DNA of 62,307 nucleotides from Planctomyces sp. SH-PL62 (GTDB taxonomy: Bacteria > Planctomycetota > Planctomycetia > Planctomycetales > Planctomycetaceae), in assembly GCA_945905295.1 (NCBI GenBank), contig CAMDPX010000008.1, positions 1 to 62,307 on the forward strand. The letters are read 5' to 3'. The notes beneath the pieces were generated by a model, which saw only the letters and a list, made by a program, of their open reading frames with translations, ran no database searches and was not told where the DNA came from. Position numbers and translations under genes: made by a program. Shown piece after piece: positions 19,912 through 29,517 of this stretch. Each line of letters begins with the position of its first letter. Within the stretch, counting starts at the first letter, position 1.

Positions 19912-21834
19912 TCACAACATGCGAGTGACTTCCAAGGGCGCGGCCCAGGCCGCGTACTTGGCGAGATCGCAGACGCGCTTTGATCGCCGGCGTTGCAGGC
20001 AGCCGGTGAGCAGTTCGCAAATGTCGGGAGCGAAATCCGGACGCTGAGTCACGAAGTCGGGAACTCGCCAGCGATCGTGCAGGATGCGCAACTTGGTGAC
20101 GTCGTGTTCGACGAACAGCGAATCGCCCGTCAGCATCTTGTAGGCCATGCAGCCCAGAGCAAAATAATCGGCGACCTCGGTGACCTCGCGGCCTTTGAGC
20201 TGTTCGGGAGCCATGTAGCGGGGGGTGCCGACAATATGCGTATCCGTCTCCAACTCGGCCCCCGCATGCCGATCGCGCAGCGGCTTGGCGAGCCCGAAGT
20301 CCATCAGCTTCAACATGCCATCGAAGTTGAGCATCACGTTGACCGGCTTGATGTCGCGATGCACGACCTTGCGTTGGTGCGCATACAGCACGGCTGAAGC
20401 CACCTGCCCGAACGCCTTGCGAAAATCATCCTGACCGAGCGGACCATTCAGCCGTACCAGACGCTCCAGGGTGATGCCGTCGCAGAACTCCATCACGATG
20501 AAGAACGAATGAAACGATTGGAATCGGCCGAACATGCGGACGATGTTGGGACTCTCGAACGATTCAATGATGTCCGCTTCGCGTTGGAACCAGGCCAGCG
20601 ACGCCTTGTCGTAGACCAGTCGATGGCTGAGCATTTTCAGCGCGACGCGCTGCTCGGTTTCTTGGTGTGTCCCTTCGTAGACGATCGCCATGCCGCCGCG
20701 GCCCAAGCGACGCACGATGCGATATTGACCGAGCGTCTTGCCCGCCAGGACGTCGCGACGCTGTCCGCCCAAACGCTGAGCCAGCAGCTTCGTCAGCACC
20801 TGGCTGATTTCGGGATGGGTGAGAGCGGCCTCGTGAAAGGCTTCGGCCGACAGCAATTTCGCGGTGACATGATCGTGAGCGATCAGACTGGCGCTGCGCG
20901 GCTCCTCGGTCAGCAAGGCCATCTCGCCCAGGATGTCGCCGGGGCCGCTGCGGTCAATCTCGTGAGCGACACCGTGCTCGTCGGTGACGATGATCCCCAC
21001 CGTCCCTTTACGGATTAGAAACAGGCACGTTCCCGGATCGCCTTGTCGCGTGAGATATTCCGTGCTGGAGAAGGTCCGCTCCTGCATGTGCGATTCAATT
21101 TCATCCACCATTTCGATTGGCAGAGTATTGAAGGGAAAGCACTCATGCAGTTGGCACTGCTCGCTGATCGGCTTCTTCTCGACGGGAGCTGGCCGGCGGA
21201 TTCCGATTCGGGACAGCGTGGCTTCAGCCGCTGACACACTTTCGGGGAGCGGCCGGTCGACCACGCTCGCTTCGACCGCGGTCTCCTGCGCCTCGGATTT
21301 CTCCGAGGCATACGTGCCGTCGGGGAGATAGTCGTCGAGGTTCTGCTCGTATTGATTGCCAGAGGTGCCCGGCCCGTCGTAGTCGCCGTACAGCTTTCTC
21401 AGCAGATCGTTCCGCAGGAGCGGGAACCGAGAAACGAACTCAGACACCGTCTGCGTGTTCTCTTGCAAGCAGTATTCGCGGGACAGCAGTTTGACCATCA
21501 ATTGCCGGTCGACGGCGATCTCTGGGCAGATGCGGAGGTATTCCTCCAAAGTGCGATTGATCCCGCTCGACCAGCCGCGAGCCTGGTCAATCAAAAGCAA
21601 CCGCGCCCGCTGGGAAGAGGTGATCTCGGGGTGTTTCCGCAAAAACTCGGCCAAATCGGGAGGCTCATCTCCGGCGCTCCACCTCGACGAGTATTCGTTT
21701 GCCAACGAAAACTCGGATTCGTCCGGAGAGACTACTCCATTGGGAGGAAAATCGTTCGGCATCACACCCGCGACCTCAGGAGTCGGAAAACCAGCCAGCA
21801 ACTCGGTCGGGATTATCTGGCAGAGCCACGTCAT
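19912..21834 (-). CDS. Ser/Thr protein kinase with a cyclic-nucleotide-binding domain
   Basis: About 640 residues. An N-terminal region of roughly 200 residues resembles those preceding planctomycete kinases (DLAEFLRKHPE; EEYLRICPEI). A cNMP-binding-type domain spans about 231-350 with ILGEMALLTEEPRSASL. The kinase domain begins at RLGRGGMAIVYEG near 375 and has VHRDIKPVNVML near 496, MDFGLAKPL and GTPRYMAPEQ. The usual DVWSLG is DYFALG. Ligand binding could gate the kinase, an unusual arrangement in bacteria. The ATG at 21834 is preferred over a TTG two codons earlier. It follows the giant kinase gene on the same strand after an 87-bp gap. Confidence 0.88.
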   Translation of the reverse strand: MTWLCQIIPTELLAGFPTPEVAGVMPNDFPPNGVVSPDESEFSLANEYSSRWSAGDEPPDLAEFLRKHPEITSSQRARLLLIDQARGWSSGINRTLEEYLRICPEIAVDRQLMVKLLSREYCLQENTQTVSEFVSRFPLLRNDLLRKLYGDYDGPGTSGNQYEQNLDDYLPDGTYASEKSEAQETAVEASVVDRPLPESVSAAEATLSRIGIRRPAPVEKKPISEQCQLHECFPFNTLPIEMVDEIESHMQERTFSSTEYLTRQGDPGTCLFLIRKGTVGIIVTDEHGVAHEIDRSGPGDILGEMALLTEEPRSASLIAHDHVTAKLLSAEAFHEAALTHPEISQVLTKLLAQRLGGQRRDVLAGKTLGQYRIVRRLGRGGMAIVYEGTHQETEQRVALKMLSHRLVYDKASLAWFQREADIIESFESPNIVRMFGRFQSFHSFFIVMEFCDGITLERLVRLNGPLGQDDFRKAFGQVASAVLYAHQRKVVHRDIKPVNVMLNFDGMLKLMDFGLAKPLRDRHAGAELETDTHIVGTPRYMAPEQLKGREVTEVADYFALGCMAYKMLTGDSLFVEHDVTKLRILHDRWRVPDFVTQRPDFAPDICELLTGCLQRRRSKRVCDLAKYAAWAAPLEVTRML

Positions 21835-21921
21835 CTTCAAGCGGGAGCGATCACTTCTGTGAACAAAGTAGACGGGTCACTCAACGACTCGACTTCGAGT
21901 CACGGAAAGACCGGTCGACTT

Positions 21922-24900
21922 TCATTTGCCGTTCGCCTCTTCAAGCCCCGCGAGGAGTGCCTTGGCCGCTTTCACGTCGGGCATGTCGAAGCCTTCCGTA
22001 AACCAGTTGTAGAGCGGTTCCAAATGCTGGCGGACCTCTGCGAGCTGACCTCGCTTCTGCCAGACTTTGCAGAGATGCAGCATGGTCCGCAGTTCGTACA
22101 TCCTCGCCCCTTGCCGAATGGCGACCGCGAGCGCTTCGCGGTACGCCACCTCGGCTTGGTCCAGGTCGCCCCGATCGAAGGCAAAGTCGCCGCGCCAGCG
22201 GAGCAGTTCGGCGTGCATGAGGTACTCGCCGCCGCTTTGATCGGCGAAGGCTTGGTCGAGCTGCTTGACTGCCGCGTCACGTTGTCCAGTTTGCCACAGC
22301 GCGTCGGCGAGATGGCCTCGGTACTTCGGAAACAAAATGAACGAGCCGGTGGCTTCCAACTGCGTGAGAGCCTGGCGCAACGCCTCGATGGCTTCGTCGA
22401 AGCGACCGAGATGTTTCAGGCCGACACCCTTGCAGCCGATCCCGAGCGCCACCCAGAACGCAAACCCTTGTTCGTCCGCGATGCGGCGGCAGCGTTCGCC
22501 GTATTCGATCGCCTTGTCACCGAGCCCGGCGAATTCGTAGGTTTGCCCCACCTTCCATTCGGTCATCTGTAGCGTAAAGACGTGCTTGAGGTCGGCCGCT
22601 AAATCAAGAGCCTCTTGCAGCCGAGCGAAGGCTTGATCGGCATAGCCCAACTGCCAGAGCGACATGCCCAGATACGCCAAGTTGAGCGGCCCGCTGTTTT
22701 GCTGCGTAATCTTCGCGAATTCGATGCTGGCTTCGCGGTGATGGTGCTGCGAGCCGATCTCCGCATGGATGCACGCCGTCGGGAAGTCTCCCGCGTAAAA
22801 CGACGTGCAGTTCTGAGCCCAATGCGCTTCGGCCAGCATCCCCGGCCCTTGAGCGGCCTCAGCCAGAGCGATGACTTCGGGACAGCGCTGGTAGCAGTCC
22901 GCAAATCGGCCACGGATGAAGAGCCATTCCCAGTTCGCGCACAGCACCGGAAACAGCGGAGCCCCGTCGCCCAGATTCCGGCAAATCTCGATGCACCGAT
23001 TCTGCACCGGTTCGACTTCCGGAGCCGCATAGCCTTGCAGCGCCATCAGCACGCCACTGATCGGCAGCTTTAAGCCCAGCTCCAGCATGTCGCGCTGCGG
23101 TGACGGAGGCAGCGTCATCGTCAGGGCCAGACCACGCTCGAAGTGCCGAATCGCTTCGACGTTCGCCGACTGCTCCTGCGACTTCTGTCCGGCCTTCAGC
23201 CAGTATTGAATCGCCTTGTCGGTCACCCCGGCCTCGGTGAAGTGATGCGCCAGCAGAGCCGGTTGCGAGTTGACGACGTCTGCGAATTGTGTCTCCAAAA
23301 CTTCGCCGATGCGTTGATGACACGCCTGACGCTTCTTGGTGAGCATCGACCGATAGGCCGCATCTTGCAGCAGCGCATGTTTGAAGATGTAGCTCGCCTC
23401 GGCGGCTTGTCCTTTGTGAAAGAGGATCTCCGCTTTGACCAGCTTGTCGAGTTCGTGTTGCAGATCGGCTGCGGGCAGCGTGCAGGATGCGGCCAGCAGT
23501 TCGAAGCTGAACTCGCGGCCGATGGTTGCAGCAAGCTGAATGACTTCGCGGTCGGCGGCCATGCGATCGAGCCGAGCCAGCAGCAGATCGTGCAATGTCG
23601 CCGGGATGACATTCAGCAGCGACGCGGCATCGGCTCCGGCATCCGCGCGATCCAAAATGCCCGACTCGACGATGACGACGGTGAATTCCTCGATGAACAG
23701 CGGAATGCCGTCCGTGCGGTCGATGACTTGTTGCAGGATCGCTTCCGGGATGTCGCGGCGCTGCGTGCGCTTCCGCATCATCTCGCCGATCTGCCGCTTG
23801 GTCAGACGGCTCAGCGCGATTTGAGTCTGATGCGGCTTACTCTTCCAGGGCGTCTCGAACTCCGGGCGGAATGTCAGCAGACTCAGCACGCGGCCGCTCT
23901 CAAACGCCGAGACGTACTTTTCGAGCAATTCCAACGTCGACGGATCGAGCCAGTGCAAGTCTTCGACAATGAAAAGCACCGCGCTGACGGCGACCAACTT
24001 CTTCAGCCACTTCAGCAGCAACTCTTCGGTCCGTTCCTTGAGCTTCTGCGGCGACAACGCCGGCACCGGGAAACGAGCATCCGTCGGCACGCTCAGCAGC
24101 CCACAAAACAATGCGACGTTCTCGGCCGATTCAAGTTTCAATTCGCGCAGATACCGCACCACAGTTTCGAGCCGTACTTCGGCGGACTGACTTTCAAAGT
24201 CCAGCAACCGCGAGAAGAACTCCACAATCGGGAAGAAGCTCGTCCCTTGATGATACTGCGAGCAGCGGAGTTCGATGACGGCAGCTCCTTCTGAGTCCTC
24301 TCGAATGACGTGCTCGCGCAGCTCGCGGATCAGCCGCGACTTGCCCAGCCCCGCGTCGCCGATCAACAGCACGATCTGGCCAAGTTCGTCCAGCGCCTGT
24401 TCCCAACGATCTTTGAGGATCGTCAATTCCGTGTCGCGGCCAACCAACGGTGTCAGGTTGCCCGGATCGACCAGATCGACTCGATTCCGCGAAGCCGCTT
24501 CCTTGGTGACTTTGAACAGCTCGGCCGGCTGAGACATGCCGCGCACGCGCTGCGGCCCCAGCGACTCGCACTCGAAGTACAACGCCACTCGCTGATGCGC
24601 CGCCGCGCTGAGGACGATTGATCCCGGTTCGGTGATCGTGTTCAGTTTCACGGCCATGTTGCGCGCGTCGCCGACCAGCGAAATCCCCGCGACTTTCCCA
24701 TCGCCGACTACTTCGGCCACCGCTTCCCCCGAGTGAATCGTGACCCACGCTTGATTCGCGGAGGGTAGGTTCGCGTTCCGCTGACTGTAGCCCGACCCCT
24801 TGTGGGAGGGTTGATTGCCTCCCTTTGCCGAACCATCCAGACCACAAGGGCCTGGGCGACACTCGTTCGCGGCGAAGTCGCGCATGACCTGCAACGCCAC

Positions 24901-26496
24901 ACGCACGGCCCGCTGCGCGGCATCCTCAAACGCTTGCGGAAAGCCAAAGCAGGTGATGACTTCTTGGCCCGAACCGAGCACGGTGGCACCGCCTAACTTG
25001 GCGGCTTGCTCGCTGATGAGCGACGCAAAGGACTGAGCTTGCTCGTGCAGTTGTTCCGAATGCGAGGTCGCCGAAGTGTCCGAGAGGGAACTGTCCTCGG
25101 CTTCGTAATTGAAGATGGCGACCGTGACCTGCCGCAATTCGGCATCGCGCCGCGACCGACTCGATGAGGCCGAGTCACTGTGATGCCCTGAATCGGAGCC
25201 AAAACTCGATGATTTGGAATCGGGGTCGGGGCGAAAACTCATCGTCGGCGACAGGTCGCCGGCCCGGCCCAGAAATCGCGACAAATCTTCGGCAAAGTCT
25301 GCGGCTGAGGCATGCCGCTCCGACGGCGCTTTCGCGATCGCCTTCAGACAAATCGCGTCGATCTCGGCGGGGAGTTCGCGACGCAAACTCGATGGCGGAG
25401 TCGCCGGACGCGACACAATTTGTCCAAAGATCGAAGCGGCAGATCCTTCAAACGGCCGCTGCCCCGTGACCATCACATACAAGATCACACCCAACGCATA
25501 CACGTCGGTCGCTGGTCCGATCTCGTGATGCCGCGCCTCGACTTGTTCGGGAGCCATGTACGCTGGGCTGCCGAAGATCGCGCCGGTTTGAGTCAGCTCG
25601 ACTTCGCCGGCGATCTGCCGCCGAGCCAAACCAAAATCCATGATGATCGGCTCGAGATCGCTGGTCAGCATGATGTTGGCCGGCTTGAGATCGCGATGGA
25701 CGATGCCGGCCTCATGAGCTTTCTGTACCGCCAGCGCGACCTTCTTCAACAGCGCCGCTGCTTGCAACAGGCCCAGCCCGCCCGCCTCTTTCAGCTTTTT
25801 GGAGAGCGGCTGCCCGTCGATGAAAGCCATCGTCAAAAAGTACCACTGCTCGAAACGTCCGACATCGTAGACCGGACACAGGTTCGCGTGTTGCACCGTC
25901 GCCATCGCACGCGCCTCGCGATAGAAGCGCTGAACGGCCTCGGCATCATCGTCGTCACGAAAGAACGGAATCTTCAGCGCGACCTTGCGATCCAATTGCC
26001 CATCGTGCGCGAGATACACCGCCCCCATGCCGCCCCGGCCCAGTTCCCGCTCGATCCGGTAGCGGCCGAACTGCTCAGGCAACGCCTCGGGTTTACCGGC
26101 GCTCGGCTGCTCCGCCGTTTTCGAGCGTTCGTGCTTGCCCCCCACCTGCCGCGTCTGGCCTTCGCGAGCCGTCTCGACCTTCGGTGCAGAACCGGGGACG
26201 CTTCCCAGCAATGCGGATTGCTCAACCAGCTTCGAGATCATTTCTGAGTATTTGGGAAATCGAGCAACGTACTCGGCGGACGAGACGGAGTCCCCCGCGG
26301 CGCGCCGAAAGCTGAACTCCACGAGCAACAACTCCGGCAGCAGCGCGGATTGCAATTCTTCCGGAACAAACGGCAAGAAGTCTTCGATCCGTGGTTGCCG
26401 ACCACCATCTAGCGACGACTTGAACGCATCCTTGGCGAAGTCGAGACGGTGTTGATCGAGCGAATTCAAAGACTCGTTCCGCAAAGGCGATGTCAT
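21922..26496 (-). CDS. Giant Ser/Thr kinase / cyclase-like / AAA ATPase / TPR regulator
   Basis: About 1524 residues, the intact paralogue of the gene at 131-4461. Kinase: GRGGMG near 155, VHRDLKPANIML near 267, MDFGLARR near 285, GSPAYMAPEQ next. A class III cyclase-like domain spans about 449-660, but its metal sites read IFNYEAED (Asn for Asp) and GSGQEVITCFG (no GDG), so cyclase activity is doubtful. An AAA/STAND ATPase has GDAGLGKSRLI near 715 and FIVEDLHWLD as Walker B; the last 400-450 residues are TPR-like. This layout is typical of large kinase-ATPase regulators. Start at ATG 26496 (MTSPLRNE), shared with the paralogue; upstream starts at 26508 and 26535 are possible. A palindromic repeat at 24790-24857 encodes an extra loop in the cyclase-like domain. 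Confidence 0.9.
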   Translation of the reverse strand: MTSPLRNESLNSLDQHRLDFAKDAFKSSLDGGRQPRIEDFLPFVPEELQSALLPELLLVEFSFRRAAGDSVSSAEYVARFPKYSEMISKLVEQSALLGSVPGSAPKVETAREGQTRQVGGKHERSKTAEQPSAGKPEALPEQFGRYRIERELGRGGMGAVYLAHDGQLDRKVALKIPFFRDDDDAEAVQRFYREARAMATVQHANLCPVYDVGRFEQWYFLTMAFIDGQPLSKKLKEAGGLGLLQAAALLKKVALAVQKAHEAGIVHRDLKPANIMLTSDLEPIIMDFGLARRQIAGEVELTQTGAIFGSPAYMAPEQVEARHHEIGPATDVYALGVILYVMVTGQRPFEGSAASIFGQIVSRPATPPSSLRRELPAEIDAICLKAIAKAPSERHASAADFAEDLSRFLGRAGDLSPTMSFRPDPDSKSSSFGSDSGHHSDSASSSRSRRDAELRQVTVAIFNYEAEDSSLSDTSATSHSEQLHEQAQSFASLISEQAAKLGGATVLGSGQEVITCFGFPQAFEDAAQRAVRVALQVMRDFAANECRPGPCGLDGSAKGGNQPSHKGSGYSQRNANLPSANQAWVTIHSGEAVAEVVGDGKVAGISLVGDARNMAVKLNTITEPGSIVLSAAAHQRVALYFECESLGPQRVRGMSQPAELFKVTKEAASRNRVDLVDPGNLTPLVGRDTELTILKDRWEQALDELGQIVLLIGDAGLGKSRLIRELREHVIREDSEGAAVIELRCSQYHQGTSFFPIVEFFSRLLDFESQSAEVRLETVVRYLRELKLESAENVALFCGLLSVPTDARFPVPALSPQKLKERTEELLLKWLKKLVAVSAVLFIVEDLHWLDPSTLELLEKYVSAFESGRVLSLLTFRPEFETPWKSKPHQTQIALSRLTKRQIGEMMRKRTQRRDIPEAILQQVIDRTDGIPLFIEEFTVVIVESGILDRADAGADAASLLNVIPATLHDLLLARLDRMAADREVIQLAATIGREFSFELLAASCTLPAADLQHELDKLVKAEILFHKGQAAEASYIFKHALLQDAAYRSMLTKKRQACHQRIGEVLETQFADVVNSQPALLAHHFTEAGVTDKAIQYWLKAGQKSQEQSANVEAIRHFERGLALTMTLPPSPQRDMLELGLKLPISGVLMALQGYAAPEVEPVQNRCIEICRNLGDGAPLFPVLCANWEWLFIRGRFADCYQRCPEVIALAEAAQGPGMLAEAHWAQNCTSFYAGDFPTACIHAEIGSQHHHREASIEFAKITQQNSGPLNLAYLGMSLWQLGYADQAFARLQEALDLAADLKHVFTLQMTEWKVGQTYEFAGLGDKAIEYGERCRRIADEQGFAFWVALGIGCKGVGLKHLGRFDEAIEALRQALTQLEATGSFILFPKYRGHLADALWQTGQRDAAVKQLDQAFADQSGGEYLMHAELLRWRGDFAFDRGDLDQAEVAYREALAVAIRQGARMYELRTMLHLCKVWQKRGQLAEVRQHLEPLYNWFTEGFDMPDVKAAKALLAGLEEANGK
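24790..24857. repeat. Palindromic insertion inside the giant kinase gene
   Basis: Imperfect 16-bp arms (24790-24805 and 24842-24857, CCACAAGGGCCTGGGC and near-complement) with an inner GGGAGG/CCTCCC pair. It is read in frame as roughly 26 extra residues (around CGLDGSAKGGNQPSHKG), absent from the aligned site of the paralogue, where the flanking residues RD(L/F)A and NQAWV are directly joined by a shorter linker. Confidence 0.8.
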
Positions 26497-26715
26497 CGCG
26501 ACTTCCATCGACGATCGTGACTTGAAGGGTTGCACGAAACCCAGTCATAACGCGGACGATAGTAATCACGAAGTCTCCAGATTTCGCCTGTGACACCCCC
26601 TCGTCAGGGATTCGATCAGAGAAAAAGTCTTCTCCCGCTCGGAAGTGCAACAGGCTGAATACGAGACGCCGAAATCCTCAATTCGGGTTCGGCACACCAC
26701 CGGACGACGCGGACT

Positions 26716-28503
26716 TCAGATGTTGATGCTCTGAGGGATGCCGCTGGGAGTGAGCGTCTCGTAGGGCCGGCGTGTCAGATTGCGCTCGTTAATCTTCTGT
26801 CCGATGTTCGCCAGCCGCTTCTGAAATTGTTGCAGCGGTGCCGCCACTCGCTGGTCGTGAAACTGGTGCCGGCCATACTGACCGAGTTCCGTGTAATGCA
26901 CCGTTCCCAAGAGATATCCCAAATCCATTTGCAGTTCGGCCATGTCGAGCGTCGGCAGCATCGCGAGAAAATCGGCTTCGGTTGCACCGGTCTTCATGGT
27001 GGGAGCCGGACGGTATCCGGCCAACGGCATGTTCGGGGTGTAGCTCATGCAGTCGTACTGCGGAAAGTTGACCGCCGCGTGCTGCACGCTGCATGTGTAA
27101 ATCACGAAGGTCACGACCTCAATGAATTCTTCGATCCGCTGGATCGCACCGTCGTTGGGCAGGCCCTTGATCCGCCCGCCGTTGTCGGCCGCCAGCTCGC
27201 GAGTCCAGGCTTGCAGTTCGGTGTCGCGCTGAATCTCCGCGTCGTTCGGGTAGTACAACCGCAGATACGCGCTGACCCATTCGTGAATCGCGTCCCAATA
27301 CAGCAGCGCATCGTCGCGATACGGGTAGTTGGGAAAGGCTTCGCGATCGTCAACGCCGCGTTGTGCGAACGTCAGCGGCAGCAGATCGTTCATCACGCGA
27401 GTGCTTTGGACTCCGTTCACAGTCACTTGTCGCGAGGTGTTGATCGTCCCCCCCATTAACTTATCAACCCCACCTTTGTCGGCGATCAGATGCTTCCAGG
27501 CGGCGCTGTTGATGGCCAACGTCCCTTCAAAGTGCGGCCACAGGAGCAGAGCCAGGGGATGACTATCGTGAAATTGCCGGTACGACGAGATGACGAACGC
27601 CTCCATCGTCAGATGCGTGCGGCCCAGATGCGTGGACGCCTCGTGAATGTTGCCATCGGCGGTCTCGACGATCGTCTTGGCAATCAGCCAGTTGTAGCCG
27701 TCGTTGGGCGTGAAGATCGGATTGTCCGCCGCCGGCTTCTGCTTGCATTGAATCGCGACCGGCAACAGTTCTTTCTTGGCACCCGTGATCACGAACAACG
27801 CCAAGGGCGCGTAAAGGTATTTTTGACCGTTCGGGTACGTGCCGAGTTCGGCCCCGTCCAACAGCGCATAGTCGGCCAGATACAGCCGGCCTTCCGCAAG
27901 CGCCGCGTTCAAGGAATCCTTGGGGGCGGCGATCCGAAACATCTCGTTCGTGACCTTCATCCGTTCGTCGAGAGTTTTCAATCGCTTGAGCATCACCGGA
28001 TTCGGACCGGCAATGCGCATCGCGGCGAAGGCTCGATCGTCCGTGAAGTCCTTGGCGATCGGCGGCAGGCCGAACGCCCGAAACAGATCGGCGTACTCTT
28101 GCAGCGACTTCGCCGAAGTCGCCGGCGCACCGAACCGGCCATCGAAGTGCAGCGCTTCTGAGATGTGATGCGTCACCGTGATAATGGACGCTTCACCGAT
28201 ATTGAGCAGTTCGCGAATGAGCTTGTGCTTTTCGACATGTTTCTGAGCGGTGTGCGTCCCCAATTCCAATTCCGCGCGATTCTCCAGCGCATCGATCACT
28301 CGCTTTCCGACGATCTTCATCCACTCGAACCCGAACTGATCGGTGATCGGGAGATGCTTCAAGACCGCTAGCGGCGACACATGCGAGTAATCGTACTTGT
28401 ACTTTCGCTGATCCCAGAGAATGCGAACTTTCCGCAAGAGACGTCCCAGCATGGGTGCTTGCTGAGGCAAGCAAGGGGCGGGCTGAGGCAGAAAGGCAGT
28501 CAT
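26716..28503 (-). CDS. Lipoxygenase
   Basis: 595 residues. All five iron ligands expected from plant/animal lipoxygenases can be placed: the paired histidines in THLGRTHLTMEAF (H-x4-H, near 293), the third His and the Asn in VQHAAVNFPQYD near 474, and the carboxyl of the C-terminal Ile in PQSINI. HPLALLLWPHFEGTLAIN is also typical. The enzyme should add dioxygen to polyunsaturated fatty acids. There is no PLAT domain and no signal peptide, so it is a minimal catalytic core. The start is ATG 28503, preceded at 5 bp by AGGAGG, one of the few strong Shine-Dalgarno sites here. Bacterial lipoxygenases are uncommon. Confidence 0.92.
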   Translation of the reverse strand: MTAFLPQPAPCLPQQAPMLGRLLRKVRILWDQRKYKYDYSHVSPLAVLKHLPITDQFGFEWMKIVGKRVIDALENRAELELGTHTAQKHVEKHKLIRELLNIGEASIITVTHHISEALHFDGRFGAPATSAKSLQEYADLFRAFGLPPIAKDFTDDRAFAAMRIAGPNPVMLKRLKTLDERMKVTNEMFRIAAPKDSLNAALAEGRLYLADYALLDGAELGTYPNGQKYLYAPLALFVITGAKKELLPVAIQCKQKPAADNPIFTPNDGYNWLIAKTIVETADGNIHEASTHLGRTHLTMEAFVISSYRQFHDSHPLALLLWPHFEGTLAINSAAWKHLIADKGGVDKLMGGTINTSRQVTVNGVQSTRVMNDLLPLTFAQRGVDDREAFPNYPYRDDALLYWDAIHEWVSAYLRLYYPNDAEIQRDTELQAWTRELAADNGGRIKGLPNDGAIQRIEEFIEVVTFVIYTCSVQHAAVNFPQYDCMSYTPNMPLAGYRPAPTMKTGATEADFLAMLPTLDMAELQMDLGYLLGTVHYTELGQYGRHQFHDQRVAAPLQQFQKRLANIGQKINERNLTRRPYETLTPSGIPQSINI

Positions 28504-28719
28504 AATTCCTCCTGGTCCGGGCAAGTGTGAGGTGTGGATTCGTCGAAGGACGGCAGTACAACAACAGTCGACAGACTAACGATGGGAATTTCCAGGTTCA
28601 GGCGTCGCGGCTGGTTCTTCTGAGTTTTTCTGAGAGATTTTCTTCGCCGCCGGTGAGTCTGGGAGAGGGCGTGTCGAGCGTGTCGCGGTGGCGGAATCCA
28701 TTGGTCGCGATCCCAGGAC

Positions 28720-29367
28720 TCACGACCTCGATCTCTGAAGGCGATTCCGCGCGGCTTCCCAAACGATGGGCAACACCGAAACCAGCACGATGCCGATCAC
28801 AACTCGCGAGAAGTTTTCCTTCACCCACGGAATGTTCCCGACCAGAAATCCCGCGGTCGTACAGGTCAGCACCCACGCGCAGCCGCCGACGACGTTGTAG
28901 ACGCCGAATTGGCGATAGCTCATCCGGCCGATCCCCGCCACGAACGGCGCGAATGTCCGCACGATCGGCACGAAACGCGCCATCACGATCGTCTTGTTGC
29001 CATACCGCTCGAAGAACGCGTGCGTCTGATCGAGATGCTCTTTCCGAATCCAGGGGAGCCGTTGCGTGGCCAGGAACCGCTCGCCGAACTTCGCTCCGAT
29101 CAGATAATTCACGGCATCGCCAAGGATCGCCGCGACGATCAGCGAGACGAAGAGCACGACCAGCAACAGCTCACCTTTGGCGGCCAGTGCTCCGGCCGCG
29201 AACAGCAGCGAATCGCCGGGCAGAAACGGCGTCACGACCAAACCGGTCTCGCAAAAGACGATCGCGAACAAGACCACGTACGTCCAAGGCCCCGCCCAAT
29301 CCAGCATCTCACTGAGATGCCGGTCAAATCGCAGCAAGAACTCCAGCAACTGTTTGATCAATTCCAT
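28720..29367 (-). CDS. DedA family membrane protein
   Basis: 215 residues from ATG 29367 (MELIKQLLEF); the frame extends to 29493 but without support. The DedA/VTT fold is clear: FCETGLVVTPFLPGDSLLFAAGAL, the acidic-glycine DAVNYLIGAKFGER, and MARFVPIVRTFAPFVAGIGRM with the conserved arginines. DedA proteins are implicated in lipid-carrier flipping and envelope homeostasis. With the protein at 9935 it is the second VTT protein of the window. It is divergent from the acyltransferase gene at 29518. Confidence 0.88.
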   Translation of the reverse strand: MELIKQLLEFLLRFDRHLSEMLDWAGPWTYVVLFAIVFCETGLVVTPFLPGDSLLFAAGALAAKGELLLVVLFVSLIVAAILGDAVNYLIGAKFGERFLATQRLPWIRKEHLDQTHAFFERYGNKTIVMARFVPIVRTFAPFVAGIGRMSYRQFGVYNVVGGCAWVLTCTTAGFLVGNIPWVKENFSRVVIGIVLVSVLPIVWEAARNRLQRSRS

Positions 29368-29517
29368 CGGGCTTCCAAACTTCGAGGGGGGCGATCGCGC
29401 GGCTAATTCCTGCGAAGCGCCCAACGGCACTTTGCCGTCGAAACCCGTCTTGATGATTTGACGCCTTGCTGCGAATGTCCGCGAGGAGACCATGAATCAG
29501 ACGAATGGATCACGACG

